In this document: one piece after another, positions 1-5,462 of the stretch
Layout of the letters: the number at the start of each line of letters is the position of its first letter
Numbering within the stretch: the first letter of the stretch is position 1
NCBI GenBank assembly: GCA_002839205.1
Contig: PGXP01000124.1
Span: forward strand, 1-5,588
Length of the DNA: 5,588 nucleotides
Direction of reading: 5' to 3'
Origin: Spirochaetae bacterium HGW-Spirochaetae-9
GTDB lineage: Bacteria > Spirochaetota > Spirochaetia > Treponematales > Rectinemataceae
Translations under genes and position numbers: made by a program
The notes under the pieces: model-generated
What the model was told of the DNA's origin: nothing
Database searches by the model: none
The model's input: only the letters and a program-made list of their open reading frames with translations

Positions 1-426
1 ATCGAGCCTGTGGCCGACAAGCACACTGTTTCGAGCATTGAAAAGACCCAAGCCCTCATCGAGCGCATCGATTCGCCTGCCCTGGGCATTATCTTCGATC
101 CGGTGAACCTGATACCGCAGGCCGGACTGGTGGAGAGCCAGGAGGACTTCTTTCAACGGGCTTTCGATGCCTTCGGTCCGCGCATCGTGGCCGTCCACGC
201 CAAGGATTTTCTTTTGGAATACGGCAGGAAGTCGGAGGCTGTGGCGGCTGGATTGGGCCACCTGGATTTTGCCGCTCTGTTCAGGCTGCTCCAGGCGAAA
301 AGGCCGGGCATTGACGTCTTGCTGGAGAATACGTCGCCGGTGACTGCGACGGCAGCCCTCGCCTTCGTGAGGCGCATCGCGGCGGAGACGGCCGTTCCAG
401 CAGGCTTCGTGACGGTCAGCCCTTAG
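1..426 (+). CDS. Sugar phosphate isomerase/epimerase, xylose-isomerase-like TIM barrel (5' truncated)
   Basis: This is the C-terminal 141 residues of a gene that begins before the window; the frame is open from base 1. The family (AP endonuclease 2/xylose-isomerase-like TIM barrels) comprises metal-dependent, cytoplasmic sugar or polyol isomerases, epimerases and related enzymes. Visible family features, in order, are a strand ending in FDPVNL (residues 32-37 of the fragment), a second strand with VHAKD (65-69), the turn GLGHLDF (84-90), and a late strand VLLEN (106-110). By family analogy D33, H66 and E109 are the likely divalent-metal ligands; this assignment is inferred. The natural C-terminus is present, ending in TAG. 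The internal GTG at position 10 is not the real start, because the frame and family similarity continue upstream. The substrate cannot be told from this fragment. The next gene begins about 24 bp downstream on the same strand with no visible terminator, so read-through into ygiQ is likely. Confidence 0.8.
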   Translation: MEPVADKHTVSSIEKTQALIERIDSPALGIIFDPVNLIPQAGLVESQEDFFQRAFDAFGPRIVAVHAKDFLLEYGRKSEAVAAGLGHLDFAALFRLLQAKRPGIDVLLENTSPVTATAALAFVRRIAAETAVPAGFVTVSP

Positions 427-440
427 CGCAAAGCGGTGGA

Positions 441-449
441 ATACAGTAT
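441..449. repeat. Palindrome ATACAGTAT, copy 1 (before ygiQ start)
   Basis: ATAC-A-GTAT is a 9-base palindrome with one central base, directly before the chosen ygiQ start codon. The same ten bases ATACAGTATC recur at 2397-2406, and both copies are followed by ATGAC, with one extra A in the second. It may be a shared regulatory site or coincidence. If translation begins at GTG 436, this copy is coding. Confidence 0.35.
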
Positions 450-450
450 C

Positions 451-2355
451 ATGACAGGCATGGCATTCCTTCCAGCGACGCTTTCCGACCTCAAAAGAGC
501 CGGCGTCCAGCTGGGCGAACTCGACGCCATAATCGTCACGGGCGACGCCTACGTCGACCATTCCTCCTTCGGGGCGGCTATCATCGGGCGGGTGCTCGAG
601 TCCGAGGGCTACAAGGTCGCCATACTGGCCCGTCCCGACCCCGACGATGTCGAGGCTTTCAGGCTTTTCGGCCGGCCGCGGCTGGGCTTTCTCGTCACCG
701 CGGGGGCTGTCGATTCCATGGTTTCGTCCTACATGGCCAACAGGAAGCCCCGTTCGGAGGATGAGTACGCGCCTGGCGGCGACAAGGCCCTGTGCCTGCG
801 CGCGGACGGAAGCATTGGCGCAGGAATCCGCGCCCGGCCGAACGCGAGGCCGGACCGCGCGGCGATCGTGTATTCGGCGATGTGCCGGCAGGCCTACAAG
901 GGCATCCCCCTCATCATCGGCGGCATCGAGGCCAGTCTGAGGCGCCTTTCCCACTACGATTACTGGTCCGATACCGTCCGCAAATCGATCCTCCTGGATT
1001 CCAAGGCCGACGTTCTCGTCTACGGGATGGGCGAGCGGCAGATCGCGGAAATCATGGGGCGCTTGAACGCGGCGCCCGGGGGCGCCGCGTTCAAGCCCGA
1101 CCTGACCGGCATCCGCGGCACGGTCTGGGCGAAACATGTCGGCCAGATGCCGCCTGAAGCCCTGGCCGCCGAATTCCCCGACGCGTCCATACTCCCCGGC
1201 TTCGACTCCCTGTCCGGCTCCGACCCCGAAGCCAAGCTGAGCTATGCGGCATCCTTCGCCCTTCAGTACAGGAACACCGATCCCCATTCAGCTACACGTC
1301 TTGTCGAGCCCTACGGCGACAGGGTCGTCGTGCAAGAACCGCCGGCCTTTCCCCTCGACAGGAAGGAACTGGACGCCGTCTACGCCCTCCCCTACGAGAG
1401 GGAAGCGCATCCGATGTATGAAACCCATGGCGGCGTGCCCGCCCTGGCCGAAGTCAAGTTCTCCCTCCTTTCGGCGCGAGGCTGTTTCGGCGCCTGCTCC
1501 TTCTGCTCCCTCACCTTCCATCAGGGACGCCAGGTCAACTCGCGCAGCATAGATGCCATCGTGGAGGAAGCGCGGATCCTTACGGCGATGGGCGATTTCA
1601 AGGGCTACATCCATGACGTCGGCGGCCCCACCGCCAACTTCAGGCGTTCCGCCTGCGGCAAAATGGAAAAACACGGAGCCTGCCTCGACAGGCGCTGTCT
1701 TTCGCCTGAGCCCTGCGCCAACCTCGAGCCTGACCACAAGGAATATGTCCGTCTGCTGCGCGCGCTGCGATCGCTGCCCGGGGTGAAGAAAGTCTTCGTC
1801 AGGTCGGGCGTGAGATATGACTACGCCATGGCGGACGAAAGCGACGAATTCCTGAGGGAGCTCGTAAGCCACCATATTTCGGGCCAGCTCAAGGTCGCGC
1901 CGGAACACGTTTCCGACAAGGTGCTCGCCCTCATGGGCAAGCCGCCCCGCCGCGTCTACGACGCTTTCGCGGCGCGTTATGCGACATTGAACCGGGAAAA
2001 GGATCTCAAGCAGTATCTCGTGCCCTATTTCATCTCGGCCCACCCGGGATCGGGTTTGCCCGAGGCGATCGAACTCGCCGAATATCTGCGCGATACCGGC
2101 TTCGTGCCCGACCAGGCCCAGGACTTCTATCCCACGCCGGGGACCCTCGCCACCGCCATGTACTGGTGCGGGACCAATCCCCTCGACGGCCAGCCTGTCT
2201 ATGTGGCGAGGGGAGCACATGAGCGAGCCCTGCAGCGCGCCTTGCTCCAATACAATGCGCCTGCCAACGCCGATCTCGTGCGTGAAGCCCTGAGAATTTC
2301 AGGCCGAGAAGACCTTATCGGGACGGGTTCGCGCTGTCTCGTGAAGAAGCGATAG
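451..2355 (+). CDS. ygiQ: YgiQ-family radical SAM protein (UPF0313)
   Basis: This is a complete gene of 634 codons. The N-terminal family domain carries VTGDAYVDH (about residues 31-39), GGIEASLRR (157-165) and HYDYWSDT (168-175). The radical SAM core has the C-x3-C-x2-C motif at C345, C349 and C352, which should bind the [4Fe-4S] cluster that cleaves S-adenosylmethionine. GGPTANF (391-397), APEH (483-486) and FISAHPG (527-533) follow. The C-terminal part has DFYPTP near 558 and ends in a family-typical IG-x4-CLV stretch. A further cysteine group, C402, C411, C416 and C422, is conserved in the E. coli protein as I recall it. E. coli YgiQ is about 740 residues; this one lacks a long central insertion and the basic C-terminal tail. 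The reaction is unknown for the family. Start choice: ATG 451 has GGTGGA 10 bases upstream. GTG 436 and ATG 460 are in-frame alternatives with weaker ribosome-binding sequences. Confidence 0.95.
   Translation: MTGMAFLPATLSDLKRAGVQLGELDAIIVTGDAYVDHSSFGAAIIGRVLESEGYKVAILARPDPDDVEAFRLFGRPRLGFLVTAGAVDSMVSSYMANRKPRSEDEYAPGGDKALCLRADGSIGAGIRARPNARPDRAAIVYSAMCRQAYKGIPLIIGGIEASLRRLSHYDYWSDTVRKSILLDSKADVLVYGMGERQIAEIMGRLNAAPGGAAFKPDLTGIRGTVWAKHVGQMPPEALAAEFPDASILPGFDSLSGSDPEAKLSYAASFALQYRNTDPHSATRLVEPYGDRVVVQEPPAFPLDRKELDAVYALPYEREAHPMYETHGGVPALAEVKFSLLSARGCFGACSFCSLTFHQGRQVNSRSIDAIVEEARILTAMGDFKGYIHDVGGPTANFRRSACGKMEKHGACLDRRCLSPEPCANLEPDHKEYVRLLRALRSLPGVKKVFVRSGVRYDYAMADESDEFLRELVSHHISGQLKVAPEHVSDKVLALMGKPPRRVYDAFAARYATLNREKDLKQYLVPYFISAHPGSGLPEAIELAEYLRDTGFVPDQAQDFYPTPGTLATAMYWCGTNPLDGQPVYVARGAHERALQRALLQYNAPANADLVREALRISGREDLIGTGSRCLVKKR
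1061..1096. repeat. Perfect 16-bp inverted repeat within ygiQ
   Basis: The left arm, 1061-1076 (GCTTGAACGCGGCGCC), is the exact reverse complement of the right arm, 1081-1096. The spacer is CGGG, and its outer C and G can also pair, giving 17 pairs around GG. The frame stays open through it, encoding residues 204-216 of the YgiQ protein, RLNAAPGGAAFKP. This sits in a stretch that is about three residues longer than in E. coli YgiQ and poorly conserved. RNA or single-stranded DNA from this site would fold into a very stable hairpin. There is no U-run after it, so it does not look like a terminator. It may be a small palindromic element inserted in frame, or a chance product of GC-rich coding. 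Confidence 0.9.
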
Positions 2356-2370
2356 CCTTTCGCTTTTCAC
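2341..2370 (+). terminator. Hairpin overlapping the ygiQ stop codon, possible terminator
   Basis: Bases 2341-2345 pair with 2366-2370 and 2347-2352 pair with 2360-2365. This gives 11 base pairs with a single bulged G at 2346 and a 7-base loop. The stem covers the last ygiQ codons and the stop TAG at 2353-2355. It is followed by CCCCCTTGCGCCTTTT, so there is only a short, delayed T-run. This makes it a weak intrinsic terminator at best. Its position between ygiQ and the separately regulated TetR operon fits a transcript end. Confidence 0.35.
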
Positions 2371-2374
2371 CCCC

Positions 2375-2420
2375 TTGCGCCTTTTAGCTAGAGGGCATAC
2401 AGTATCAATGACTATATAGT
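2375..2420 (+). promoter_or_regulatory. Probable promoter region of the tetR-ABC operon
   Basis: Two sigma70-like arrangements are visible. The first is TTGCGC (2375-2380), 17 bp, then TACAGT (2398-2403). The second uses the better -10 hexamer TATAGT (2415-2420), which has no good -35 partner. The region is markedly richer in A/T than the surrounding genes. The second -10 lies inside the palindrome at 2410-2421, so a protein bound there would block RNA polymerase. Hexamers were matched by eye and no start site is known. Confidence 0.4.
2397..2405. repeat. Palindrome ATACAGTAT, copy 2 (upstream of tetR)
   Basis: This is the second copy of the 9-base palindrome. It overlaps the candidate -10 hexamer TACAGT (2398-2403) and lies 4 bp before the 12-bp palindrome at 2410-2421. 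It could be an additional operator half or simply part of the promoter. Confidence 0.35.
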
Positions 2421-2433
2421 CTATTTTAGTCAT
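2408..2433. promoter_or_regulatory. Candidate TetR-type operator with nested palindromes
   Basis: GACTATATAGTC (2410-2421) is a perfect 12-bp palindrome. ATGACTA (2408-2414) also pairs as an inverted repeat with TAGTCAT (2427-2433). The half-site TAGTC therefore occurs at 2417-2421 and 2427-2431, 10 bp apart and about one helical turn, and in inverted form at 2410-2414. The site ends 9 bp before the TetR start codon and overlaps a candidate -10 hexamer. TetR-family repressors commonly bind palindromes of this kind next to their own gene. Autoregulation is inferred from position. Confidence 0.5.
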
Positions 2434-2442
2434 AGAGGTTAT

Positions 2443-3093
2443 ATGCCAAAAGCCTTCAGCCAGCAGGAACGCGAAAGAATCGAGGCCAGGCTCATCGGGG
2501 TCGGAAAACGCCTCATCAACAAGGCGGGGATCCGATTCCTCGTCGTGGACGACGTCGCGCGGGAAGCGGGCATCTCCAAGGGCAGCTTCTATTCCTTCCA
2601 CCCCTCCCGCGAGGAGTTCATCCTCGCCGTATTTGAATCCTGGGAAAAAGAACACCGCGGCGCCCTCATCCGCGAAGTGACGGAAGGCCAAGGCAGCTTC
2701 CGCGAAAGGCTGGAGCGCTTCTTCATCGGAGCCTTCCGAATCCTCGAGAAGGAGCCGGGCCTTGCGACCCTCGGCGTAAAAGACATACAGATGATAATGG
2801 AGCGCCTCCCTCCCGAGCGGATCGAAGCGCACAAGGCCGCGGACGACAGGGCCCTCGCGGAAGCTTTCGGAGGCAGGGCGGGCATGGAGCGCTTCCCGCC
2901 GACCCTCCTCTCGGCTTTGCAGGGCCTAGCTCCCGCCCTCTTCGCGATAGCGCTCCACCGAGAGGATTTCCCTCCAGAGAGCTACCAGGCGACGGTGAAG
3001 CTTCTTTCGGAGGCCCTGGCAGCGCGGATCGCAGCCGATGTCGAAGGATTCGCCGCCACCGCGGCCCCCGCCGGGAAAGGAGAAACTTCATGA
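2443..3093 (+). CDS. TetR/AcrR-family transcriptional regulator
   Basis: This 216-residue protein has the usual TetR-family length. The N-terminal DNA-binding domain spans about residues 10-60, with the helix-turn-helix at about 34-53: VDDVAREAGISKGSFY, followed by SFHPSREEF where many relatives have YYFxSKEEL. The rest should be the all-helical ligand-binding and dimerisation domain. It is poorly conserved in this family, so the inducer cannot be predicted. The start ATG has AGAGG (2434-2438) 4 bases upstream. The gene is the first of a cassette, and its TGA overlaps the ATG of the ABC ATPase as ATGA. This order and the palindromes just upstream suggest an autorepressor that also controls the exporter. 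The last residues (about 198-216) are rich in Ala, Gly and Lys and are probably a flexible tail, which also encodes the next gene's ribosome-binding site. Confidence 0.92.
   Translation: MPKAFSQQERERIEARLIGVGKRLINKAGIRFLVVDDVAREAGISKGSFYSFHPSREEFILAVFESWEKEHRGALIREVTEGQGSFRERLERFFIGAFRILEKEPGLATLGVKDIQMIMERLPPERIEAHKAADDRALAEAFGGRAGMERFPPTLLSALQGLAPALFAIALHREDFPPESYQATVKLLSEALAARIAADVEGFAATAAPAGKGETS
3076..3082 (+). promoter_or_regulatory. Strong Shine-Dalgarno of the ABC ATPase gene
   Basis: AAAGGAG lies 7 bases before the ATG at 3090, inside the end of the tetR reading frame. It fixes the ATPase start and, with the ATGA overlap, supports translational coupling to the regulator. Confidence 0.8.
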
Positions 3094-4007
3094 CAGGATC
3101 CCTCGCGATCCGCGCCCGCGGCCTTGCCAAGAATTTCGGCGAGGTGCGGGCGGTGACGGGCATCAACCTCGAAGTGCGCCGCGGCGAGATCTACGGCTTC
3201 CTCGGCAGGAACGGGGCCGGCAAGACGACCACCATCCGCATGCTCCTCGGCCTCGTCCGCCCGAGCGCCGGCGAAATCTCGATCCTGGGCTCATCCCTCA
3301 AGGAAAACCGCGAGAGCATCCTCTCGCGCGTCGGCTATTTTGTCGAATCCCCGGCCGCCTATCCCAACCTCACGGTCAGGGAAAACCTGGACATCCAGCG
3401 CCGCCTTAAAGGCGCTTCTCCCGGCGCGGCCGATGAGGTGATCGAACTCCTCAAGCTCGGGGAATACTCAGACAGGCGCGCGGGCAGGCTCTCCCTGGGC
3501 AACAAGCAGCGGCTCTCACTCGCCCGCGCCCTCATCCATTCCCCGGAACTGCTCATCCTCGACGAACCCGCCAACGGTCTCGACCCTGCGGGCATCATCG
3601 AGATCAGATCCCTCCTGCGACGCCTTGTCGCGGAGCAGGGCGTAACCATCTTCATGTCGAGCCATCTTCTGGATGAGGTCGCCCAGCTGGCCGACAGGGT
3701 CGGGATCATCCACGAGGGAAAGCTGGTCGAGGAAGTCGACTATCGCGTGCTACGCGAACATGGAAGGACCTCCATCGTCATCGTGGTGGACAACCCAGTC
3801 GTGGCCGAAAAGATTTTGAAGGAAAGCCTGGGTTTCGTCGAAGTATCGCGCCCGGACGCGAAGACTCTGCGCGTGTCGGACCGGAGCGCCGAACCGGCGG
3901 CCATCGCCCGGGCCCTCGTCGGGGCAGGAATTGGCATTGAGCGACTCGCCGCCGAGGAAGAGGATCTGGAGCGCCACTTCATGCGCCTGACGGGAGGTAC
4001 GGTATGA
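3090..4007 (+). CDS. ABC transporter ATP-binding protein, BcrA-like
   Basis: This 305-residue cytoplasmic ATPase should power the permease encoded next. All core motifs are visible: Walker A GRNGAGKT (39-46), signature LSLGNKQR (134-141), Walker B LLILDEP (154-160), D-loop NGLDP (162-166) and switch histidine H192 in MSSHLLDE. The Q-loop position holds glutamate (VGYFVESPAAYPNLT, E86) in place of the usual glutamine. This is a common variant in the BcrA-type branch linked to bacitracin and peptide export. Residues from about 215 form a C-terminal extension typical of these drug- and antibiotic-export ATPases, ending in a short acidic helix (EEEDLERHFMRLT). One nucleotide-binding domain is present, so two copies are expected per transporter. 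The start is set by AAAGGAG at 7-base spacing and the 4-base overlap with tetR. The stop overlaps the permease start in the same way. The substrate is unknown. Confidence 0.95.
   Translation: MTGSLAIRARGLAKNFGEVRAVTGINLEVRRGEIYGFLGRNGAGKTTTIRMLLGLVRPSAGEISILGSSLKENRESILSRVGYFVESPAAYPNLTVRENLDIQRRLKGASPGAADEVIELLKLGEYSDRRAGRLSLGNKQRLSLARALIHSPELLILDEPANGLDPAGIIEIRSLLRRLVAEQGVTIFMSSHLLDEVAQLADRVGIIHEGKLVEEVDYRVLREHGRTSIVIVVDNPVVAEKILKESLGFVEVSRPDAKTLRVSDRSAEPAAIARALVGAGIGIERLAAEEEDLERHFMRLTGGTV
3992..3997 (+). promoter_or_regulatory. Shine-Dalgarno of the permease gene
   Basis: GGGAGG lies 6 bases before the ATG at 4004, within the end of the ATPase gene. It supports the chosen permease start and coupling through the ATGA overlap. 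Confidence 0.75.
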
Positions 4008-4792
4008 GATTCGCGGCCGTCGTATACACGGAATTCCTGAAACTCCGCAGGAGCAAGGCTCCCTGGATCACCCTCGGCGTCTATACCTTCATGGTGGGAA
4101 TAGCCGGATTCTTTATGTGGCTCATGAAGAACCCGGGACTCGCCGAGAGCCTCGGCGTTTTCGGCAAGAAGGCCCAGTTCGCCTTCGGCGGCGAACCCAT
4201 AGACTGGGCCACTTTCCTGGGCTTCATCGTTCAGATGGGCGGAATCGGCGGACTCATCATGTCATCCGTCATCGTGACCTATGTCTTCGGCAGGGAATAT
4301 GCCGAGGGCACGGCGAAGAACCTCCTGGCCCTGCCGGTGGCCAGACGCAACTTCGTCTTCGCCAAGATTCTCGTCTCCGCCGCCTGGTTCGGCTTCCTGA
4401 CGCTCTATATGCTCCCTGGAACCTTCATTGTCGGGAGCCTAGTGGGCATCGGAGTTCTGCAGGCGTCCCTATTTTCAGCCGCCGCCGGCCGCCTTCTCGC
4501 CCTCGCCCTCATGTCTCTCTGCTGCTCCCTCCTCACGGCCTGGGTCGCAGTGGAAACCAGGGGGTATTTCGCGCCCCTTGGCTACTCCATCTTCACGCTT
4601 CTGCTCGCCGTTATATTCGCCGCCACGGGCTGGGGACCCTGGGTGCCCTGGTCGATCGTGGGCATCTATAGCGGCGCAGCAGGTCCCGAAACATCACTCG
4701 GAGGGGGCAGCTTTCTCGTCATCGCGGCGACGGCCGCGGCGGGCATCCTGCTCACGCTTCGCCATGAACTGGGCGCCGACAACCTGCAGTGA
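4004..4792 (+). CDS. ABC-2-type transporter permease
   Basis: This 262-residue integral membrane protein has about six predicted transmembrane helices, judged by eye at residues 21-41, 75-96, 120-148, 163-183, 192-212 and 236-252. The short N-terminus with FLKLRRSKAPW is typical of ABC-2 exporters, where a cytoplasmic basic stretch precedes helix 1. The loop after helix 2, YVFGREYAEGTAKNLLALP (93-111) followed by VARRNFVFAK, is the family's characteristic cytoplasmic segment and probably contacts the ATPase. The protein is the last gene of the tetR-ATPase-permease cassette and probably works as a homodimer with two ATPase subunits. It could export a drug, antimicrobial peptide or other small amphipathic molecule; the sequence does not decide. 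The gene ends 13 bp before the stop of the convergent yigZ, so its transcript must run into yigZ antisense unless it ends inside that gap. Confidence 0.9.
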   Translation: MRFAAVVYTEFLKLRRSKAPWITLGVYTFMVGIAGFFMWLMKNPGLAESLGVFGKKAQFAFGGEPIDWATFLGFIVQMGGIGGLIMSSVIVTYVFGREYAEGTAKNLLALPVARRNFVFAKILVSAAWFGFLTLYMLPGTFIVGSLVGIGVLQASLFSAAAGRLLALALMSLCCSLLTAWVAVETRGYFAPLGYSIFTLLLAVIFAATGWGPWVPWSIVGIYSGAAGPETSLGGGSFLVIAATAAAGILLTLRHELGADNLQ

Positions 4793-4805
4793 GACAGGAA
4801 GTAGA

Positions 4806-5453
4806 TCAGTTAGAGGAAAGCGGCAGCAGCGCCTTCCTCTGTCCGTACTGGGTAAGGGAAAGCGTACCTCCACTCAGGTCGGCGCAGCGCGAACAGAATC
4901 CGTCCAGGGCGACAAGGGGTACTTCCACCCTGATCCGCACGAGCTCGGCGAATTCCGAGGAGAGAAGCGTGGCGCCACAGGCTTCAGACAGCATTCTGAA
5001 GGATTCGAAGAGGCGATAGGGCAACTCCAGCGAAAGTTGGGCGACTTCAACGAGCTCAGCCCGCCGAGCGACCGCTAGAACTTTCTTGCCCGCCTCGGAA
5101 TAGGCCTTCACGAGGCCGCCCGTTCCGAGCAGGGTTCCGCCGAAGTACCGCGTCACCACCACCGCCACGTTGCCTAGGCCGGAGCCGCGCAGAACCGAGA
5201 GAAGCGGGCGGCCGGAGGTGCCTGAGGGCTCCCCGTCGTCGGAGCAGAATTCCGTGCTGGAGTTTCCGCCTCCAACGATGAAAGCCGGCACGTTGTGCGA
5301 TGCATCAGGGAATTCCTTTCGTATGAAGGCTAAAAAGTTGCGCGCTTCCTCCACCGTCTCGACGTAGTCGAGGCTGGCGATAAAGCGCGAATTGAGGACG
5401 ATAGTCTCTGCCCGGGCTGGGCCCAAGGGGACCTGCATTGTTTCTCTCGTCAT
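4806..5453 (-). CDS. yigZ: YigZ/IMPACT-family protein (UPF0029 with C-terminal DUF1949)
   Basis: This is a complete 215-residue protein, close to the roughly 205 residues of E. coli YigZ. The N-terminal UPF0029/Impact domain shows NSRFIA (21-26), the hallmark SDDGEPSGTSG (71-81), VVVTRYFGG (98-106) and GTGGLVKAY (110-118). Residues about 135-200 match the ferredoxin-like DUF1949 domain. The eukaryotic relative IMPACT binds GCN1 and tempers the GCN2 stress kinase. The bacterial protein is soluble and has no firmly assigned reaction; ribosome or nucleic-acid contact has been suggested for the family. The start at ATG 5453 has no clear Shine-Dalgarno sequence. The in-frame ATG at 5438 (Met6) has the purine-rich GAGAGAAAC just before it and may be the true start. 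The gene lies 9 bp after the stop of the preceding minus-strand gene, in the same frame, so the two are probably co-transcribed. Confidence 0.95.
   Translation of the reverse strand: MTRETMQVPLGPARAETIVLNSRFIASLDYVETVEEARNFLAFIRKEFPDASHNVPAFIVGGGNSSTEFCSDDGEPSGTSGRPLLSVLRGSGLGNVAVVVTRYFGGTLLGTGGLVKAYSEAGKKVLAVARRAELVEVAQLSLELPYRLFESFRMLSEACGATLLSSEFAELVRIRVEVPLVALDGFCSRCADLSGGTLSLTQYGQRKALLPLSSN
4812..4840. repeat. Inverted repeat at the convergent gene ends, possible bidirectional transcript end
   Basis: AGAGGAA (4812-4818) pairs with TTCCTCT (4834-4840) and GCG (4820-4822) with CGC (4830-4832). There is one A/C mismatch between the two blocks and a 7-base loop. The repeat lies within the last codons of yigZ and 20 bases past the permease stop. 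Neither strand has a clear T-run after it, so it is not a classical terminator. Its place between convergent genes is the main reason to record it. Confidence 0.35.
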
Positions 5454-5462
5454 GCTAGAGCT

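Noticed and set aside
1288..2250. Long minus-strand open frame of 320 codons opposite ygiQ
   Set aside because: It lies wholly antisense to a gene with clear family motifs and shows no recognisable domain. GC-rich coding strands often leave the opposite strand open.
2299..2832. Minus-strand open frame of 177 codons crossing the tetR promoter region
   Set aside because: It overlaps the ygiQ end, the AT-rich control region and the TetR DNA-binding domain on the other strand, with no family resemblance.
2723..3166. Minus-strand open frame of 147 codons opposite tetR and the ATPase start
   Set aside because: Its composition (Arg, Pro, Ser-rich) is typical of antisense shadow frames in GC-rich DNA.
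3397..3416. Short inverted repeats AGCGCC/GGCGCT and GCCTT-A-AAGGC in the ATPase gene
   Set aside because: Arms of five to six bases are expected by chance in GC-rich coding sequence.
4982..5001. Inverted repeat CTTCAGA/TCTGAAG within yigZ
   Set aside because: The stem is only seven bases, inside coding sequence, with no positional meaning.
4578..5078. Plus-strand frame of 166 codons spanning the permease end and the yigZ antisense
   Set aside because: It is out of frame with the permease, antisense to well-supported yigZ, and has no ribosome-binding or domain support.
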